Origin: Saksenaea vasiformis B4078 | Lineage: Eukaryota; Mucoromycota; Mucoromycetes; Mucorales; Saksenaeaceae | Length of the DNA: 64,000 nt | Assembly (NCBI GenBank): GCA_000697055.1 | Contig: JNDT01001313.1 | Coordinates: forward strand, 84,878 to 148,877 | Reading direction: 5' to 3' | Shown here: piece by piece, positions 48,621-60,743 of the stretch | Layout: each line of letters opens with the position of its first letter | Numbering within the stretch: the first letter of the stretch is position 1 | The notes under the pieces: generated by a model | The model's input: the letters and a program-made list of their open reading frames with translations, nothing else | Told to the model about the DNA's origin: nothing | The model's database searches: none | Position numbers and translations under genes: made by a program

Positions 48621-50157
48621 CTTAAAAAAAAAAGGAACTGATATTGTATGTACTGCATGTTCGAAGTTACTACTTATCAGGATTCAATGAGCTTGTAATG
48701 ACGAGGCGACTGGGCCGTCAGCGCAGTGCACTGGAAGTCAGCGCGGAATTGAAGTGGATTTATGCAGTTAGGCTATATTGAAGGAAGCTAAGACGTAAAA
48801 CGATCAGGAAAGGCAATGCAGTTAGTAGCGACGACGGCGAAAGTTGGAGGCCACAGCCACCAGAAAAAGTAACCAAAATTGAAAAATCCCAGACTCTAAA
48901 ACAGCAAGTGTACGATCTCGAGCTCCTTTCGTCTTTCTCAGTTATATTTGGGTAAAGAGTTAGCAAGAGCTCGTCGTGAAAGCTATGCAAGGTACAGCAG
49001 AAACCGGTTTGAGTCAGTTTGCAGAGACAAAGCGACGAATTGAAGGATGGGAGTAAAGAAGACCAATCGTAACAACTTTTGGATCACAAGACAAAAAGGC
49101 TTGTAATAAAATTGATACATATGTATCAAGTGCTATCTATGGAGGGACATATGAGATCATTAGAGAGCCAGACAAGGAATTCTGCCATTTCGCGCGTTAC
49201 AACTCATCAAAGATGGTAACAGGACAATAGACAGAAAGACGCTCGCAACTGAAACCATCAAAAGAAATGTGTATAAGAAATTACTAGCATTATGATCCTG
49301 AAACTTTTTACCCGTTGTTTTTGAATCGCCATAGTCAGTTACGGGATGTGTTCAATGAAATATTTTTCCACTTTTGGGCTGTGTAAATAACCAGGCATGT
49401 CTTTCATTAAGGCATTAGCCAGAACCCGAAGGTTTGAGAATCCCTGAGGAATATTCTGCGTGTTTCATCCGTCGTGAGTACATACGCTCTAATGAGAACT
49501 ACGCGAACGCAGGTGGAGATTGTTTCGGACCGAGATGTAAGAAATAATGGGGAAAGGAACGATATTAGCATGCAAATGTCAGAAGAGGGAAAAGTGTGTC
49601 CAATGCAAAGTAACGCTGTATAATTCAATTAGGTCTGTGCAGAACGGTTTTGCAACTCCAGCAGACAGACTCCGAGGTGATACACTACCAAATCAGCCGT
49701 CGCGACTAGTGACCATCCGCTCTTTGAAAGAGAAACAGATGTATAGAATCAACACTACGCCACATATGCAGGTAACCGAGGCAGACAATGCTGATCGATT
49801 GCAAAGCGCAGCGGGTACGCTTTAAGAGACGTCGCTGGTCTACAGGCCCTTACTGGGAACATAGAACTTGACAGGACAATAAGCTATAATGAGAGAAATT
49901 GTAGGTCTTTTATCGACATTGAGAGCTGTTTGTGTGGGCACCAACTTATATTATGTTTTTATTACAAAGGGAGCATTTTACAATAAAACGAATCATGACG
50001 GAGTCCGTCCAGGCAAAAAAGTAAAAATAAATCTCGATTAAACTGTTTACCCGGTTACGATAATACAAACAAACAAACAACCAGACAGCATATATACTCG
50101 TGTCGAAAAGCTGAAGACCTCTCGCTGACATTTCAAACATCATCATGTTCTCCTGAT
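48621..50157. other. Intergenic 1.5 kb
   Basis: No gene or RNA recognised. The longest ORF (49547-49825) lacks any recognisable domain. Confidence 0.4.
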
Positions 50158-51140
50158 ACGGGTTTTGCTACACGCGGGTTTCGCTACGCGCATCCCACTA
50201 GCGCACGCCGATCCCCCAAAAAGGACAGTAATCAAGGCTTTAGTTATGTAGTTTATCTGACAAGGAACGTGGATCTGCAATTTGTGTATGTACCGTGTAT
50301 GGCAGCAGTAAAAGTACGACATGAAAGATCCGGTAGGTGATGTATCAAAAAGAATTTCTTTTTATTTCATTCGTCGTCGCTTCTCGCATTTTCTTTCTGC
50401 CTTTCACGCTTCTAATTTTACGCGTTATCGGTAAGTGTGCAGCAGTTCTTACACTATTTTCTGATACAGACTATCTAAATATAAGAGTCAAAGCGCATCT
50501 CTGATGGCGATATTTCCGCAAAAAAGCGATTTACGGATGCTGCCAAGCTTTGTAAGCTGCTGATGTTTATAATCGACAACAACTAACTTCATGTGCTTCT
50601 TCTTTTGCAAATGACTCGGGATTGTTTATTTCATGCAGCGATCCAAGGACAGCTTGAAAGGAATGTATTTTTCTTATCTGAAGAAACAATTAACCACAGC
50701 TATTTCTTTAGACCCCTTTTGCACCGCTGCGCAGATGATCTACTAAAATGAGATCACATAGTTAGGTGCGAGTCTCGGCAGCGGTTTGCCTTAACCAGTT
50801 CTCCTATGGTAAGTTTTACCATCATGTTTAACAAATATTTATTTGTTTACTATAGTCTTCGATGATTGCATCTGCAGGAACTCTCTGTAATTCACAGAGA
50901 TGGTCACCCGGTACATGACAATCGAAGTCGTGGTTAAGGCTTTTTTTTATTTATCCACGTATCAAGTGGTAAGGCGGCTAGAGAGCTGCTATCCAGGCTC
51001 TTTGTTAGGCCCGGGTTTTGTCCTCTTGTGGAATGGAGGCAGTGCCTTGGCACCTGTGAGGTAAGGAAATTACATGCTTGGGTTGATTTTATTGACGTCG
51101 TTGGCGGGGTGCGCCAATGGGGTGCGTGTAGCGAAACCCG
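50158..51140. mobile_element. Non-autonomous element with imperfect terminal inverted repeats
   Basis: The left end (50175-50210) reads CGGGTTTCGCTACGCGCATC then CCACTAGCGCACGCC. The right end (51104-51140) is its near-perfect inverse, ending GGTGCGTGTAGCGAAACCCG. About 32 of 36 positions pair. The left terminus also has a partial tandem copy of its first bases (CGGGTTTTGCTACACG at about 50159). No transposase ORF lies inside, so it would be a MITE-like passenger about 0.97 kb long. A clear target-site duplication was not found. The interior carries a tRNA-Ser-like sequence. Confidence 0.65.
50953..51033 (+). pseudogene. tRNA-Ser-like relic
   Basis: Contains an A-box-like TATCAAGTGGTAAGGCG, an anticodon-arm-like GAGAGCTGCTATCCAGGCTC (cf. 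CTGCTAATCC of tRNA-Ser GCU) and a B-box-like GGGTTTTGTCC. CCAC and GTGG at the outer edges could be acceptor-stem remnants. Too many substitutions for a working tRNA. It may be the head of a tRNA-derived SINE or a captured tRNA fragment. Confidence 0.45.
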
Positions 51141-51907
51141 ATTACAGTTGAAATAATTCTACGCTGTGGCTACTACAAGCCCCCGAAAAAAAGCCTGTTG
51201 GTGAGATATCATTTACTTTTACTTAGCAGCACTAAAACAGAATCGGGCTACAAGCCCCACTCGCCTACTGCTGTGCATATCCTTAGGATGTACAGGAACA
51301 CCAGCAATTCGGGAAACGCAAGGTGTGGAGAGAAATTTTTACCGTGCGTTGAATATAAAACTGGTCATCTTTAAATATGAGCTTCAAACAGGAAGGGATA
51401 AACTTCCAATTGTATGTTGTTTCCAAGACAATTAAGCTATGTTTTCTACGCATTCATTGAAGTTAGAATATCAATTATCGTTGCAATCAAGAAAGAATAT
51501 TATTCATGAGTGGTCAACAACGCTTTTGTACAAGCAAGGTTACACAACACCACGATAATCTATTTTTGCATGTTTGTACTCCCATAGCTCAATTAGATGG
51601 TAATGAAGTTTAGAATAGCTGCAAATAAGACGGCAGATGTGCACATACAAACCGTACGCAGCTCCAAACACAACAAAACGGAAGTGAGAAAATTGTAGAA
51701 GAAATTCTTGGCAAGATACATTAAAGATAGTGCGAGAGAAGTACTGTTTCCCTTTTCAAAGAGTTGATGGCGGAGCTACAACGCATATGATGACAGTGGA
51801 TAAGAAGATCAATGAACAGTCTCACAAAGGCAGGTCCCTCCTAAAATGGGACATCTTGCGTGTGTTCTTTCTTTATTCTTTTCTTTTTCTTTTGTTACTT
51901 CACTTAG
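51141..51907. other. Intergenic upstream of the phosphatase gene
   Basis: Ends with a CT/T-rich leader immediately before the ATG. No other gene. Confidence 0.45.
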
Positions 51908-54245
51908 ATGCTGTTCGACCGGTATCGAAAAGCAAAACGCCTTGACGACAGCTCGAGCCAGCCAAGTGCGAAGAAAACAAGCTTGGCTGGCACACTGTTG
52001 CGCAAACTACCCCACGCGTTGACAAAAAAAGCATGGCATACTGAGCGACGACCAGACATGTCTACAACAGCTGGCCTGGCACAACCGCGTCACTCATCTT
52101 CGCTACCCAACATTACGCTCACAACAGTCCACATTACAGAGAAATCTACAGGAACAGCCTCCACCAACGACAGACCACCCCATACACTCCAGGCCGACAA
52201 CTCGCTTCTGCAGCCAAGCGCCGATGATAACCCGAAACCTGCTGCTACTGCATCCACGCCCACGCTATTGACTGTCGCGGAACCTAAAGATTTGTCGGAC
52301 AGCAACTTTGATTTTGCAGCACAATTTAAGCTCCTCACGACATCTAAATCGCTGAAACGACATTCGGCCGAGCAATACTTGGCTGCCGCTGTGCGTTTAG
52401 AAGAACACATGCCAAGCAGCAAGCGGGCCAAAGCTGGAAGAAATAAACGCCATTCTTACACCTTTGGTCACATCACTGACGGTGTCACCCGCCTGAGCGT
52501 CAACGAATTATCATCCTTCGACTTGCCTAAACGCACCTTACCCTCGTCCGGCCAGTCATTAATTCCCAAGCGATCGTTGAGTCACCAGCCATCGTCACAA
52601 CCGAAGCTGATGTTGTCTCGGCATCATTCGACCTCAGCACATGTTAAATACACCTCTAATGTCAACGAAGGCACCCCGCTGGAACCTGACAAACTAATAG
52701 AAATGCTCACGACAAACCAAAACGTTATACTCATTGATGTACGAAACCTAATCGACTATCAGAAACACCGGATATGTAATTCATTCAATGTGAATCTCCC
52801 CTCGTTGTTGATCAAACGATACCAGCGTGGAACTGTCTCCAACTTTAATCTCGTGAATTTTATTACAACAGCAGAAGGCCGTGAGCGTTACGCTCGCCGT
52901 CAAACAGCATTATCATCACCGGCAGTATCACCGTCAACACCATCTTCTACCACCTCTATTCTCGAACAAAAGGCAACGGAAGCGGCGGCCAGAAAGAGAA
53001 ACAGCCGAGGCGACAAGCTGAACATGCCAATGTGGGTCGTTTACGATGAGGACATGGACCCGCAACGGACATCACAGGCATGGACACTTCTCGGTGTTCT
53101 CGATCGTGCAATGGCTGGAAAAACATATTACCTTGCGGGAGGATTCAAGGCATTTGAGAAATACAGCGAACATCTTGTGGAAGGAGCCGAAGATGAATGT
53201 GAGGATGTAGAAGACAAACATGCCCCTCTTCCGCGGCGATCAATGAGCTACACCCTAGGATCTATGCATAGCGACAAAAGTGGTCTGAATCGGCGCACGA
53301 GTCTCTTTAGTCTGGATACACAAGCAGCACGAGTCAACAATGCTCACGCGCTGGCGCGTCGGGCAAATCGAAGGTCTCAGGCTAACGGCGGGACGAAAGC
53401 AGACGGAGCAACTCCCGTCCGGGATAGCTTCATCCTTCCTCAGTCTTCTCAATCACAACCCATTTTGGTCCACTCGGGCCAAGGCATGGTTAGTGACAAT
53501 ACCACTACTCTTGCCCGGGTAATAGAAGACGACGAGACAGCCTTGTTCACTAGCTGCTCTCCTCTTACCGAATCTGATTTTGACTTTGTCATATCTGAAA
53601 TTATCCCTGGGTTTTTATTCGTTGGTCCTGAAATCGAGAATCTGGAGCAGGCTGAACAGCTTGAAGCAAGACAAATCCGTCGAATTCTTAACATGGCAGA
53701 AGAATGTAACGACGACGTTGAAGGCTTGCAAGAAAAGATGCTATATCGAAAAATTGCAGCTCGTGACACCGTTGAGATGAAGAATATCGACTGGGTAATG
53801 ATGGAGGCTGTCTGCTTCATTGGTAAGCTTCGTTTATTTCATGGATGAATACAGTATACTTATCAACTCTCACTTGCGCATAGAGGACGCCAAACGAAAT
53901 CATGAACCAATTTATGTACACTGCAAAGCGGGAAAATCACGCTCAGTAACTGCTATTCTTGCTTACCTGGTTGCATCGGAACGCTGGACGCTCAAACAGG
54001 CTTATCGCCATGTGATCAAAGCAAGACCAAACATATCACCTAATATTGGGTTTATTGCTGAATTGATGAAGATGGAAGGACGTGTCCATGGTCGAGTCAG
54101 CAGCTTTATGGAAACCGATTGGCAATCATCTGCCATGCCAAGTCCAGAATTTACCCGCACTCTACAACAGCTGGAGTACGCATGGCAAAGGTCACCACAG
54201 GAAACCAGTATCACCGCCACTGCTGCTGCAGCGGTGCTCAAGTGA
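51908..54245 (+). CDS. Rhodanese-domain dual-specificity protein phosphatase (MAPK phosphatase-like)
   Basis: Two exons, 51908-53822 and 53884-54245, giving 758 aa. A Ser/Thr-rich N-terminal half precedes a rhodanese/CH2-like region (LIEMLTTNQNVILIDVRNLI, then WVVYDEDMD and YYLAGGFKAFEKY). The C-terminal DSP domain runs from EIIPGFLFVGPEIENLEQ to the P-loop VHCKAGKSRS with catalytic C652, followed by AYLVASERWTLKQAYRHVIK. The rhodanese plus DSP order is that of MAP-kinase phosphatases, where the first module docks the kinase. It likely dephosphorylates a MAPK. The general-acid Asp region RDTVEMKNIDW is present just before the intron. It lies between P450 copies but nothing suggests co-function. 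Confidence 0.85.
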
Positions 54246-55401
54246 TGAAAGAAGAGAAGATATATTTGTTTTACACTTTAATAATAATCGGCATTTTTTC
54301 TACAATTTGGCTTGTATACTGATTCCTCTCCATAACCGAAGACCCTACGGTCTTCGCATTGAATGGGTGGCACCTTTTCGGGAAAATCTAGGAAAAGAAA
54401 AGGGTGTACAACGGGACCCGGGCCCTGCTACTTCGCTTGATCGACTGCTGTTGCATCGCAACGTCTGTTGAGAAAAACTATAGTGCTGCGACGCTTATTG
54501 GGTCATGTTTTCTATAGTATAACCAGAATGCTGTGTATTCCGATGGAGACATCCAGGGGACGTAGATATCCGCCGCTGTATTCTCGCAATTTATCGCCCA
54601 AAGTTTCGCGGATGTATGCGTGAATACACAAACTATACATCTACCTACAGCTATTCGGCATTTATTTTCTCTTTTAGCTGACGGCGTCATGGTTTAAGAG
54701 CGTGTATCGAGATAATTCTGCTTGCTGGCGGGTCTTCTAAATTTTCCAGAGAGACGATCTGCAGATGAAAGTTACGTGTCTGTTGTTTCAATTCTTAGCG
54801 TAGTAGCAAGAATACCGCTCGCAAAGGATATTAAGTTTTTGAAAGGATGATGACCAAGACAGAATGGATCGTGAAGGAACAAACTGAAAGATCGTCAAAA
54901 ATATGGATAGAGTTTAACGTTTTGTCATAATTAACCCATCGTTGCTTGCGAAATATCTGGTATTTGCGGTTGATAAACGGCGAATGTACACATGATTTGT
55001 TTGTTTTCAAAAACGGAAGGGAACTTGGATCTGATACGTCTGAGTAAACAAAACTAGCCCGAATAATCCACACACAATTTATTTGGCTACGTCTTGAAAG
55101 TAACCCCACTATACTTCTCTCCAGCAGCGCACCTTGACTGAAGTTTGCTAATGGCACATCTCGTTAACCCTGTTGGGTATTGTATTAGCGAGCAATTCAA
55201 ATCAACTAGCTTGTAGGGAACCATGTGCTTTCCGGAAACGCCACCGGCTATCGGAGTAAATGACCTTCTAACCAATTCAGCAAGACCATTCCGTTGTCAA
55301 CATGGTGGCGTAAAAGTTTAGCGTGTATCTGGATGAACTTGACGCAATCAAGAGATAAATACATAAGTATTCCCTTCTTTGCTAACAATTCTTTAACTAC
55401 C
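54246..55401. other. Intergenic 1.2 kb
   Basis: 3' region of the phosphatase and promoter of P450 copy 2. Minus-strand short ORFs are not convincing. Confidence 0.45.
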
Positions 55402-57391
55402 ATGTCCCCACTTACAAAAATTTTGTCCATCATGGACTCGGCCACCTCGCACCTCAAAGGCAGAGAGCGGTGGATTACAATTACCGCAGCGATTGCCTTA
55501 ACGACGACTTATATTCTTTATGACAAGTTGATGAGACCGCCTTGGCATCTACGTCATATTCCGTATATTAGTTACTGGTCCATTATTAGAAACCGTAACC
55601 TTTCATTGTCTGAATTCAACGATAAAATCGTACAACCGCTTATCAGTAGAGGAGGGAAGGCTGCTACCGATGGCATATTTCTTGTAATTAGTTTACGGTA
55701 CTTTGTTTACATATGTTCACCTCGTGCCTTATTAGGTTCCGGGGCGGCAAGGCTGGATAATACGTGTTGCTGACCCAAACAACGCAAAATTTGTACTGTA
55801 TAAACCAGGTAAGATGAGCTATCTTTCCGCTGTTTCATAACTAAATATAATTTAGATTTGTTCCCCAAGATGGATGTGGAGGAAGGAAGGAAGAATACGT
55901 TGAATGTCAAATTGTACGGCGGCTCAAATATTTTGCTCTTGAATGGTGAAGCATGGGGTAGGCAGCGGAAGGTGATTAACCCAGACACAGGATCCACCGA
56001 TAGACATTGATGTGATCATTTAGATTGTCAACCCAGCATTTCATCACGCACTACCCGTCGACATATTTGGTCGTCTCACGTTGAAACTTTTCCAGACCAT
56101 TAAGAACGCGGGGGACACACCTAACGCCGGCGACCTCATGAAGCGATTAACACTCGATGCATTAGGCGAGGCCAGTCTTGGTAATTGAGATCGAGGTATC
56201 TATGACATCCACTAAGGATAGGTATCAGGTTTTAGGTTTAACTCTTTGGAACAACATGATAATCCATCGGTTACCCTGTACAACAATATCATTCGCAACG
56301 TATCCGACCGCATCTTTTTTAACTTCCCTACGTTGGACTGGCAAATTCGATGGCTGTTTCCCAAACAAGAAACGGCTCATAGAGATGTTGAGCAATTTAA
56401 CAAGATGATCAATGATATAATCGATGTCAAACGGCAAGAACTGCGACGAAAGGGCATGAGTGACATGGATGACAGCAAGAAAGATCTGTTAACACTGATA
56501 CTGGAAAAGGAGCTCAGCGAAAACGAACCATTCTCCAAAGAAGAGCTAAAGGTGAGACTATCCGACCTGCTGTATTCCAGCCGTTGTATCTGACAGTACA
56601 CTAGAGCAACGTGAATATGTTTTTCTTGGCTGGACATAGTACAACCGCCGGCGCGCTTTCCTTTGCACTCTATCATTTAGCAGTCAATCAGGTAAGTAAA
56701 ATGGTGGAATATCGCTTTCTTAGTGAGGCTCCGTAGGACGTACAACAAAAGGCGAGGGAAGAAGCTACAAGTATACTAGGCGACGAAGCGTATGATGTGC
56801 TTCCGACCGTTGCACAAATACAAGAGATGAGCTATCTTAATATGATTATTAAGGAGGTACATGATCCTTGCAGGACGTGTCAATACTGAAGCCGGGACTT
56901 TTCAGACTCTGCGGATTAACTGCCCTTTGTTTGGCGTTGTACCACGGGTGGCATCAATGGAGACTGTGCTTGCAGGGACCTTGATTCCGAAAGGATCCGT
57001 CATAGCGGTTTGCATGGACGATATTCATCGCAACAGAGATGTGTGGCACAATCCAGGCAAGTTTGATCCCGATCGGTTTGTTCCAGGAGGAGAAGCAGAT
57101 CAGCGAGGTGTAGGTACAGCCTGGATTCCGTTCGGATCTGGCGGAAGACAGTGCTTGGGCATGGATTTCACGTTGGCTCAACAACGAGTTGTCCTTTCAA
57201 TGTTACGTAAGGACTGATTGGTTCATCTCAACGAGAATCGCGATACTCACCTCACCTTATCTCAACTTATAGTGCGTAAATACACATGGGAATTACCAAA
57301 CACATCAGCTCACAAAGATAAAGTGATTACTAGCCACGGCATCCAAATGTATCCAATTGAATTACTTATTACATTCAAGGAAAGATACTAA
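55402..57391 (+). CDS. Cytochrome P450, CYP509-like, copy 2 (AGHSTT I-helix)
   Basis: Nine exons: 55402-55683, 55736-55808, 55856-55971, 56024-56180, 56229-56551, 56605-56691, 56737-56856, 56906-57206 and 57273-57391, predicted 525 aa. The N-terminal anchor is followed by PPWHLRHIPYISYW. ExxR (ETLR), FDPDRFVPGG and the haem loop FGSGGRQCLG are canonical. The I-helix motif is AGHSTT instead of AGxDTT/AGxETT, so the usual acidic residue next to the oxygen-activating Thr is Ser. Exons 2, 3, 5, 6, 7 and 9 are the same length as in copy 1. Start at 55402 is the first ATG in the open frame; 55432 is an alternative. Endoplasmic-reticulum monooxygenase; substrate unknown. Confidence 0.88.
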
Positions 57392-58723
57392 CTACGGTAC
57401 TATTCGTAATTTGCATATAAGGGTTGCACGATATGTGGATGAAAAAGAAAGACAATAACATTATATGAAACACTGGCTATTTTGCCTTTAAATCTTAGCT
57501 ACTTGACACGGCACATCATAATATCTCGTATAAATATCACTCATCCTTTGCACAACGAAGACATCGTTTGGTATAACATTCGGGTGTGTAAAGGAGTGCA
57601 GTTTGACTGTTATACCTATACCGCTACATTTCATATGATTATGTCATATGGTCCGCTTATAAGAGCTAAGTCTCTGATGAAATGTCGATCCAGCTATCTA
57701 ATGCCGGAGACGTCCGGCGACTTTTTGTTTACTTGGTCAACTGTTTCCCACACTGCCACGCTCGATCTTGTAATCGCTTCCGTTGTAAGTAGCTTTCACT
57801 AACGGTACCACAATTTGTTATCTGCATTAAAAAAAGTACGTTGATCATGCATAAGTACCATTGCATGAGAATCCTATGCAATGTCCACAGACAAAGGAAC
57901 CCTATGCTGCATATTCCCGACTGATAACAGCGGCATGCAATGTCAGTTGTTTACCCATTTTGAGAGATCACATAGCCTCAGTCTCTTGAATAATAAAAAA
58001 GCAGAACATGCCTCCGCATCTACTAAAACGTCCACTGCTAAAATCACCAAGACTTTTTTTTCTGATTTTACGAGTTTTGGTACTCTGATGGTGTGACTCA
58101 ACAATATACTTTGATATATTGTCGATAAATGGTAGATTTCGCACCTTTATGTTGAAACAGAAGACCAGAGCATCTTAAATTCCACCGCTACTCTCCACAG
58201 AACTCGGTCTTGATAACTCATTTGACATAAGGGGTCACTTAAAGGTGACCATGAATGAAAATTGCAACTTAACCAAATGTACGTCAGCAGAAGAGTTCAC
58301 CTTGCGCCGTGTCGGCACAGTCTATGGCCGTCTGAGACATGATATGTGCAACGCACTTTGCTCACGAAATGCGAAGCACACTATTGCATTGGATGCTAAA
58401 AAAGGTTATCATAGTATTTTTGTGTACATTCGACACAAAAAATAACACTTCGACTGGTATGTTTCCTTGATCGAAAGAAACCAAGATGATGGTCCTCTGT
58501 CTGACAATCTGGTCTATACTCCGAGCGTACACGGCGTAAACAAGATTTAACGTTCTCATACCTTTGTTTTTGTGATGTGTCACAAAAATCTTTGTTTGGT
58601 CCGGCAATCAGGATGTTTTGTGAAAGGTTCACAGCGCTAGTGTAACTTGATTTTTGGCTTGCGAGCACGTAGTAAATCATACGCCTCGTTTGCGTTTCAA
58701 CTGTGCACACACTCTGCACATGG
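57392..58723. other. Intergenic between P450 copies 2 and 3
   Basis: 1.3 kb without a credible gene. Promoter of copy 3 at the right end. Confidence 0.5.
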
Positions 58724-58730
58724 TATAAAT
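58724..58730 (+). promoter_or_regulatory. TATA box of P450 copy 3
   Basis: TATAAAT, 50 bp upstream of the ATG at 58774. Confidence 0.55.
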
Positions 58731-58773
58731 ACCTAGCCATCGTCTCTGTTTATAACTCTTCGCTGTTTAAGAA

Positions 58774-60743
58774 ATGATCACTGATCAGATTGCTGAAATA
58801 TCCGAAGCCATCTTGCAAGACAAGACAAAGCGTGTATCTATCGGGGCTGCTGCCGTTTTGGTGGCACTTTATTTCATCTATGACAAGATCGCTCGTCCTC
58901 CAAAACGTTTACGCCATCTCCCCTATATCAATACCTTCACCTTCTTTGGTAGCCTTCTATTCAAGAAGCAACCTATTAGCACTTTCAATGAGGAGCTCGT
59001 CCAACCGTTGTTAAAAAAGAAAGATTCAACCCAAATGCAACTGGTAGGAGGGTCGACTCTGTTTACATATGGGATACTCACGCTTAGCCCTTCCTTTTGT
59101 AGCGCCTCGGTCGGGCAGGATGGACGCTTTACTTGCTCAACCCCGAGCCTGCGGAAAGACTTCTATTTGACCTTGGTAGGACCACGATTACAAATTATAC
59201 TTAATGTATCTGTGTTTTAGATACTTGGCAGAAGACTACCATTGAGGCCGGGCGTGAAGGTACGGTCAACATCAAGCAGGTTGGTGGAGACAATGTACTT
59301 CTTAATGACGGCGCTATTTGGGAAAGGCATCGCAAGGTAAAGCTATCCCTGTGTCGCTTAAGGATCTAACTGCGTTATTACAGCTTGTCCGTCCTGCATT
59401 CATGAAGGTCCAACCCGCAAATCACTTCATTCGCTCGACCAAAAACCTATTCAAGATTATGGACAAAGACACAGAAACAGTTGACATTGTCAAGCTTATG
59501 GATCGGTGCATCCTTGACGCGGAGGGGCACGCCTTCTTTGGTAACACCAAAGAAAAAGTTTACGTCGGGCTGATTTCTTGTCTATAGGTTTCGATTATAA
59601 TGCTGTTAATGACCCAGACAATGAATGGGTTCGCATTTACAACAACATTCGTGATGCTATGCACAGTGCCTTCTACTACCTTATCCCTATTATAGACCAG
59701 AAATTGCTATGGTTGTTCCCCAAACGGAAGGCTGTCCACAAAGATATTGCGCAATTAGCCGGGATGATGAACAATGTGATTGACAGCACAAGGCAAAACT
59801 TGAGAGAACGAAAGACGAAGGAGCAAAACAGTGAAAAAAGCTTGTTGGAATTGATGCTTGAAAGCGAGATGGACGGTGAAGGAACGCTTTCTACCAACCA
59901 AATCAGGGTATGTATGATGGTTACTTAGTCCGACTGTTTTCCAAGCTTAACCTTCTCATGGTCGTGGGAGTAGAGCGACTTAAACATTTTTTTTATTGCC
60001 GGACATGACACCACAACCAGCTCTATCGCTCACGCTATGTATTGCATGGCTGTCCACCAGGTACATTTATACAAATAAGACCTAGCCCCTTAATCAGTGA
60101 TTTAGGACGTACAAGATAATGCAAGAAAAGAAGTATTACGCATCTTTGGTGATGACCCGTTAGACGTGGAACCTACCGAAGCACAAATGAATGAGCTGAA
60201 ATACCTTGACGTGGTTATCAAAGAGGTACTCCTCTTTTATATGCGCCCATCCAGAATACACTGACTTCCCAACTAGGCACTTCGATTATATGGCCCAGTG
60301 ACAGAAGTTCTTCCACGCACCGCGAAGGTTGACACTGAACTGGCCGGCTGTTTTATACCAAAAGGCACCCCAGTCACCTTCAGCATACATGATATCCATT
60401 ATAATGAACTTGTATGGAAGAACGCCAAAACTTTTGATCCTGATCGGTATGCACCTGGTGGGGAGGCAGAACAAAAACCGCACTCATGGCTTCCTGTGAG
60501 CGCTGGCGAGCATTACTGCATTGGCGATAAACTCAATTTGGTAGCACAGCGGGTAGTGCTTTCGATGTTCTGTAAGTTTTACCTTGTAGAATAGAATCCA
60601 CTTACATTAACACCCTGTAAATAGTGAGAAAGTACACTTGGACTCTTCCAAGTAACTCGATACATAAAAAATGCCTCATCAGACAGAACGGCCCCGTTTC
60701 TATTGGTATAAACCTCCAAATCACTTTCAAGAAACGGTATTAG
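58774..60743 (+). CDS. Cytochrome P450, CYP509-like, copy 3 (altered haem loop)
   Basis: Nine exons: 58774-59043, 59103-59175, 59221-59336, 59384-59540, 59588-59907, 59974-60060, 60106-60225, 60277-60571 and 60625-60743, predicted 518 aa. The architecture follows copy 2: anchor helix, PPKRLRHLPYI, I-helix AGHDTT, ExxR (EALR), FDPDRYAPGG. The haem loop, however, reads VSAGEHYCIG (60496-60525) where F-x-x-G-x-R-x-C-x-G is expected. The Cys ligand is kept but the Phe is Val and the Arg is His. The C-terminal exon ends ITFKKRY like the others. The frame is fully open with a TATA box, so this is an intact gene with unusual chemistry or early decay, not an obvious pseudogene. Confidence 0.87.
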
